A DNA stretch of 64,000 bases, taken from Janthinobacterium sp. J1-1. GTDB lineage: Bacteria > Pseudomonadota > Gammaproteobacteria > Burkholderiales > Burkholderiaceae_D. Shown here piece by piece: positions 62,787 through 64,000 of this stretch. Made by a program: the position numbers and the translations under genes. Under the pieces are notes generated by a model. The model made no database searches and was not told the origin of the DNA. It saw only the letters and a list, made by a program, of their open reading frames with translations. The stretch's first letter is position 1. Every line of letters starts with the position of its first letter. The stretch lies in the NCBI RefSeq assembly GCF_030944405.1, contig NZ_CP132339.1:6572001-6636000 (forward strand), in the 5' to 3' direction.

Positions 62787-64000
62787 CTACGCCGTTTCCA
62801 ACACCGCCCGCGGGTTTCGTGGATCCTGGGTCCAGTTCATGTATGGCTTGCCCGTGGTCTGCGGCACCATCGTGATGCAGCCCTGCACCGGACAGGTGAT
62901 TTCGCACAGATTGCAGCCCACGCATTCTTCCTTGATCACCTCGTAAGTGCGCGTGCCGGCCGCGTCGATCAGCTGCGCAATCGACTGGTGCGAAGTGTCT
63001 TCGCAGGCCACGTAGCACTTGCCGCATTTGATGCAGTCGTCCTGGTTGATCTGCGCGATCACCTGGTAGTTCATGTCCAGGTATTTCCAGTCGGTCGTGT
63101 TGGCCACGGCCTTGCCTGAAAAATCGCTGATGCGCTCATAGCCCTTCTCGTCCATCCAGCGCGACAGGCCGTCCTTCATCTCGTCGACGATGCGAAAACC
63201 ATGCAGCATGGCGGCGGTGCAGACCTGCACGCAACCGGCGCCCAGCGCCAGGAATTCCGCCGCGTCGCGCCAGTTGCCGATGCCGCCGATGCCGGAAATC
63301 GGCAGGCCATGCGTGAGCGGATCGCGGGCGATTTCGGCCACCATGTTCAGCGCGATCGGTTTGACGGCCGCGCCGCAATAGCCGCCGTGGGTGCTGGCGC
63401 CGCCGACAATCGGCAAGGCCACCATGCGGTCCAGGTCCAGCGAGGTGATCGAGTTGATGGTGTTGATCAGGGATACCGCGTCGGCGCCGCCCGCCTTGGC
63501 CGCGCGGGCCGGCATGCGCACGTCGGTGATATTCGGCGTGAGCTTGACGATCACCGGCAGGCGGCTGTGCTTCTTGCACCAGGCGGTGACCATCTGCACA
63601 TACTCGGGCACCTGGCCCACGGCCGCGCCCATGCCCCGTTCCGGCATGCCGTGCGGGCAGCCGAAATTGAGCTCGATGCCGTCCGCGCCGGTCGCTTCCA
63701 CCTTGGGCAGGATATCGGCCCAGTAGTGCTCTTCGCACGGCAGCATCAGCGAGACGATCATGGCGCGGTCGGGCCAGTCTTTTTTCACCTGCGTAATTTC
63801 GCGCAGGTTGATCTCCAGCGAACGGTCGGTGATCAGTTCGATATTGTTGAAGCCCACTACTTCACGGTTCTTGCCGTACAGGGCGGAATAGCGCGACGAG
63901 ACATTGACGGCGGCCGGGTCTTCACCGAGGGTTTTCCACACCACGCCGCCCCACCCCGCTTCAAACGCGCGCACCACGTTGTAGGCCTTGTCGGTCGGTG
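62787..64000 (-). CDS. preA: NAD-dependent dihydropyrimidine dehydrogenase subunit PreA, 5' end outside window
   Basis: The frame continues past base 64000 (TDKAYNVVRAFEAGWGG at the visible N-side), so the start is not in the window; 404 residues are seen. TIM-barrel dihydroorotate-dehydrogenase-like domain (ELNFGCPHGMPERGMG, KLTPNITD, SGIGGIGNWRDAAEFLALGA) followed by two 4Fe-4S motifs, CIKCGKCYVAC and CVGCNLCEITC. Reduces uracil and thymine with NADH together with PreT, presumably just outside the window. Confidence 0.93.
   Translation of the reverse strand, partial: PTDKAYNVVRAFEAGWGGVVWKTLGEDPAAVNVSSRYSALYGKNREVVGFNNIELITDRSLEINLREITQVKKDWPDRAMIVSLMLPCEEHYWADILPKVEATGADGIELNFGCPHGMPERGMGAAVGQVPEYVQMVTAWCKKHSRLPVIVKLTPNITDVRMPARAAKAGGADAVSLINTINSITSLDLDRMVALPIVGGASTHGGYCGAAVKPIALNMVAEIARDPLTHGLPISGIGGIGNWRDAAEFLALGAGCVQVCTAAMLHGFRIVDEMKDGLSRWMDEKGYERISDFSGKAVANTTDWKYLDMNYQVIAQINQDDCIKCGKCYVACEDTSHQSIAQLIDAAGTRTYEVIKEECVGCNLCEITCPVQGCITMVPQTTGKPYMNWTQDPRNPRAVLETA

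Overview
The window is GC-rich chromosomal DNA from a Gram-negative betaproteobacterium, most likely Oxalobacteraceae (Janthinobacterium, Massilia or Duganella type). This is inferred from gene content and order: fdxA next to an intracellular PHB depolymerase, a soluble RsxB next to nth, rplU-rpmA-obgE-proB, a catBCA-pcaD operon and puuD-type urate oxidation. No marker gene such as 16S rRNA is present, so the genus is not certain.

Left chromosomal part (1-14435). A gluzincin metalloprotease (5' end cut by the window) is followed by a small emfourin-type inhibitor. Then come ferredoxin fdxA, PHB depolymerase phaZ, a Tat-exported DOPA-dioxygenase-like protein, a periplasmic binding protein, rsxB-nth, the ribosomal/GTPase/proline run rplU-rpmA-obgE-DUF4345-like-proB, divergent ispB, arsC and an AsmA-like gene.

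Integrated element (14468-29703, about 15.2 kb). It sits in the 3' end of a tRNA-Pro(CGG) gene and is bounded by a perfect 45-bp direct repeat. It is visibly more AT-rich than the flanks. It carries an integrase beside the tRNA, a truncated recombinase, a catalytic-domain-only recombinase, a large helicase-primase-like replication protein behind a structured upstream region, a RusA-like resolvase, several unknown genes and a DUF6641-type gene. Its most interesting cargo is a 694-residue STAND-type ATPase ending in a HEPN-like Rx4H motif, a candidate anti-phage defence protein. Repeats of GTGTAGTAC lie just inside both ends and look like recombinase arm sites. A 40-bp relic of a tRNA-Phe 3' half lies inside the element and hints at an earlier integration.

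Middle chromosomal part (29704-45189). This holds a DUF4431 protein, a cupin of the Mn-dependent hydroxynitrile-lyase type with a LysR regulator, two lower-GC membrane-protein genes, a GntP permease, a PepSY/DUF3649 pair, the catechol ortho-cleavage operon catB-catC-catA-pcaD divergent from catR (with a textbook ATAC-N7-GTAT operator), and pqiABC.

Right part (45190-64000). An uncharacterised catabolic cluster (LysR, EthD-like, MFS, DUF2848, amidase) is followed by sugE/gdx under a guanidine-II (mini-ykkC) riboswitch. A TetR regulator follows. Next is nitrogen salvage: M20 peptidase plus PuuD urate oxidase, a LysR regulator, a UraD-AllC fusion, a TPR/glycosyltransferase-like protein, and the reductive pyrimidine pathway (preA, NCS1 transporter, dihydropyrimidinase, beta-ureidopropionase). 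PreA runs off the right edge.
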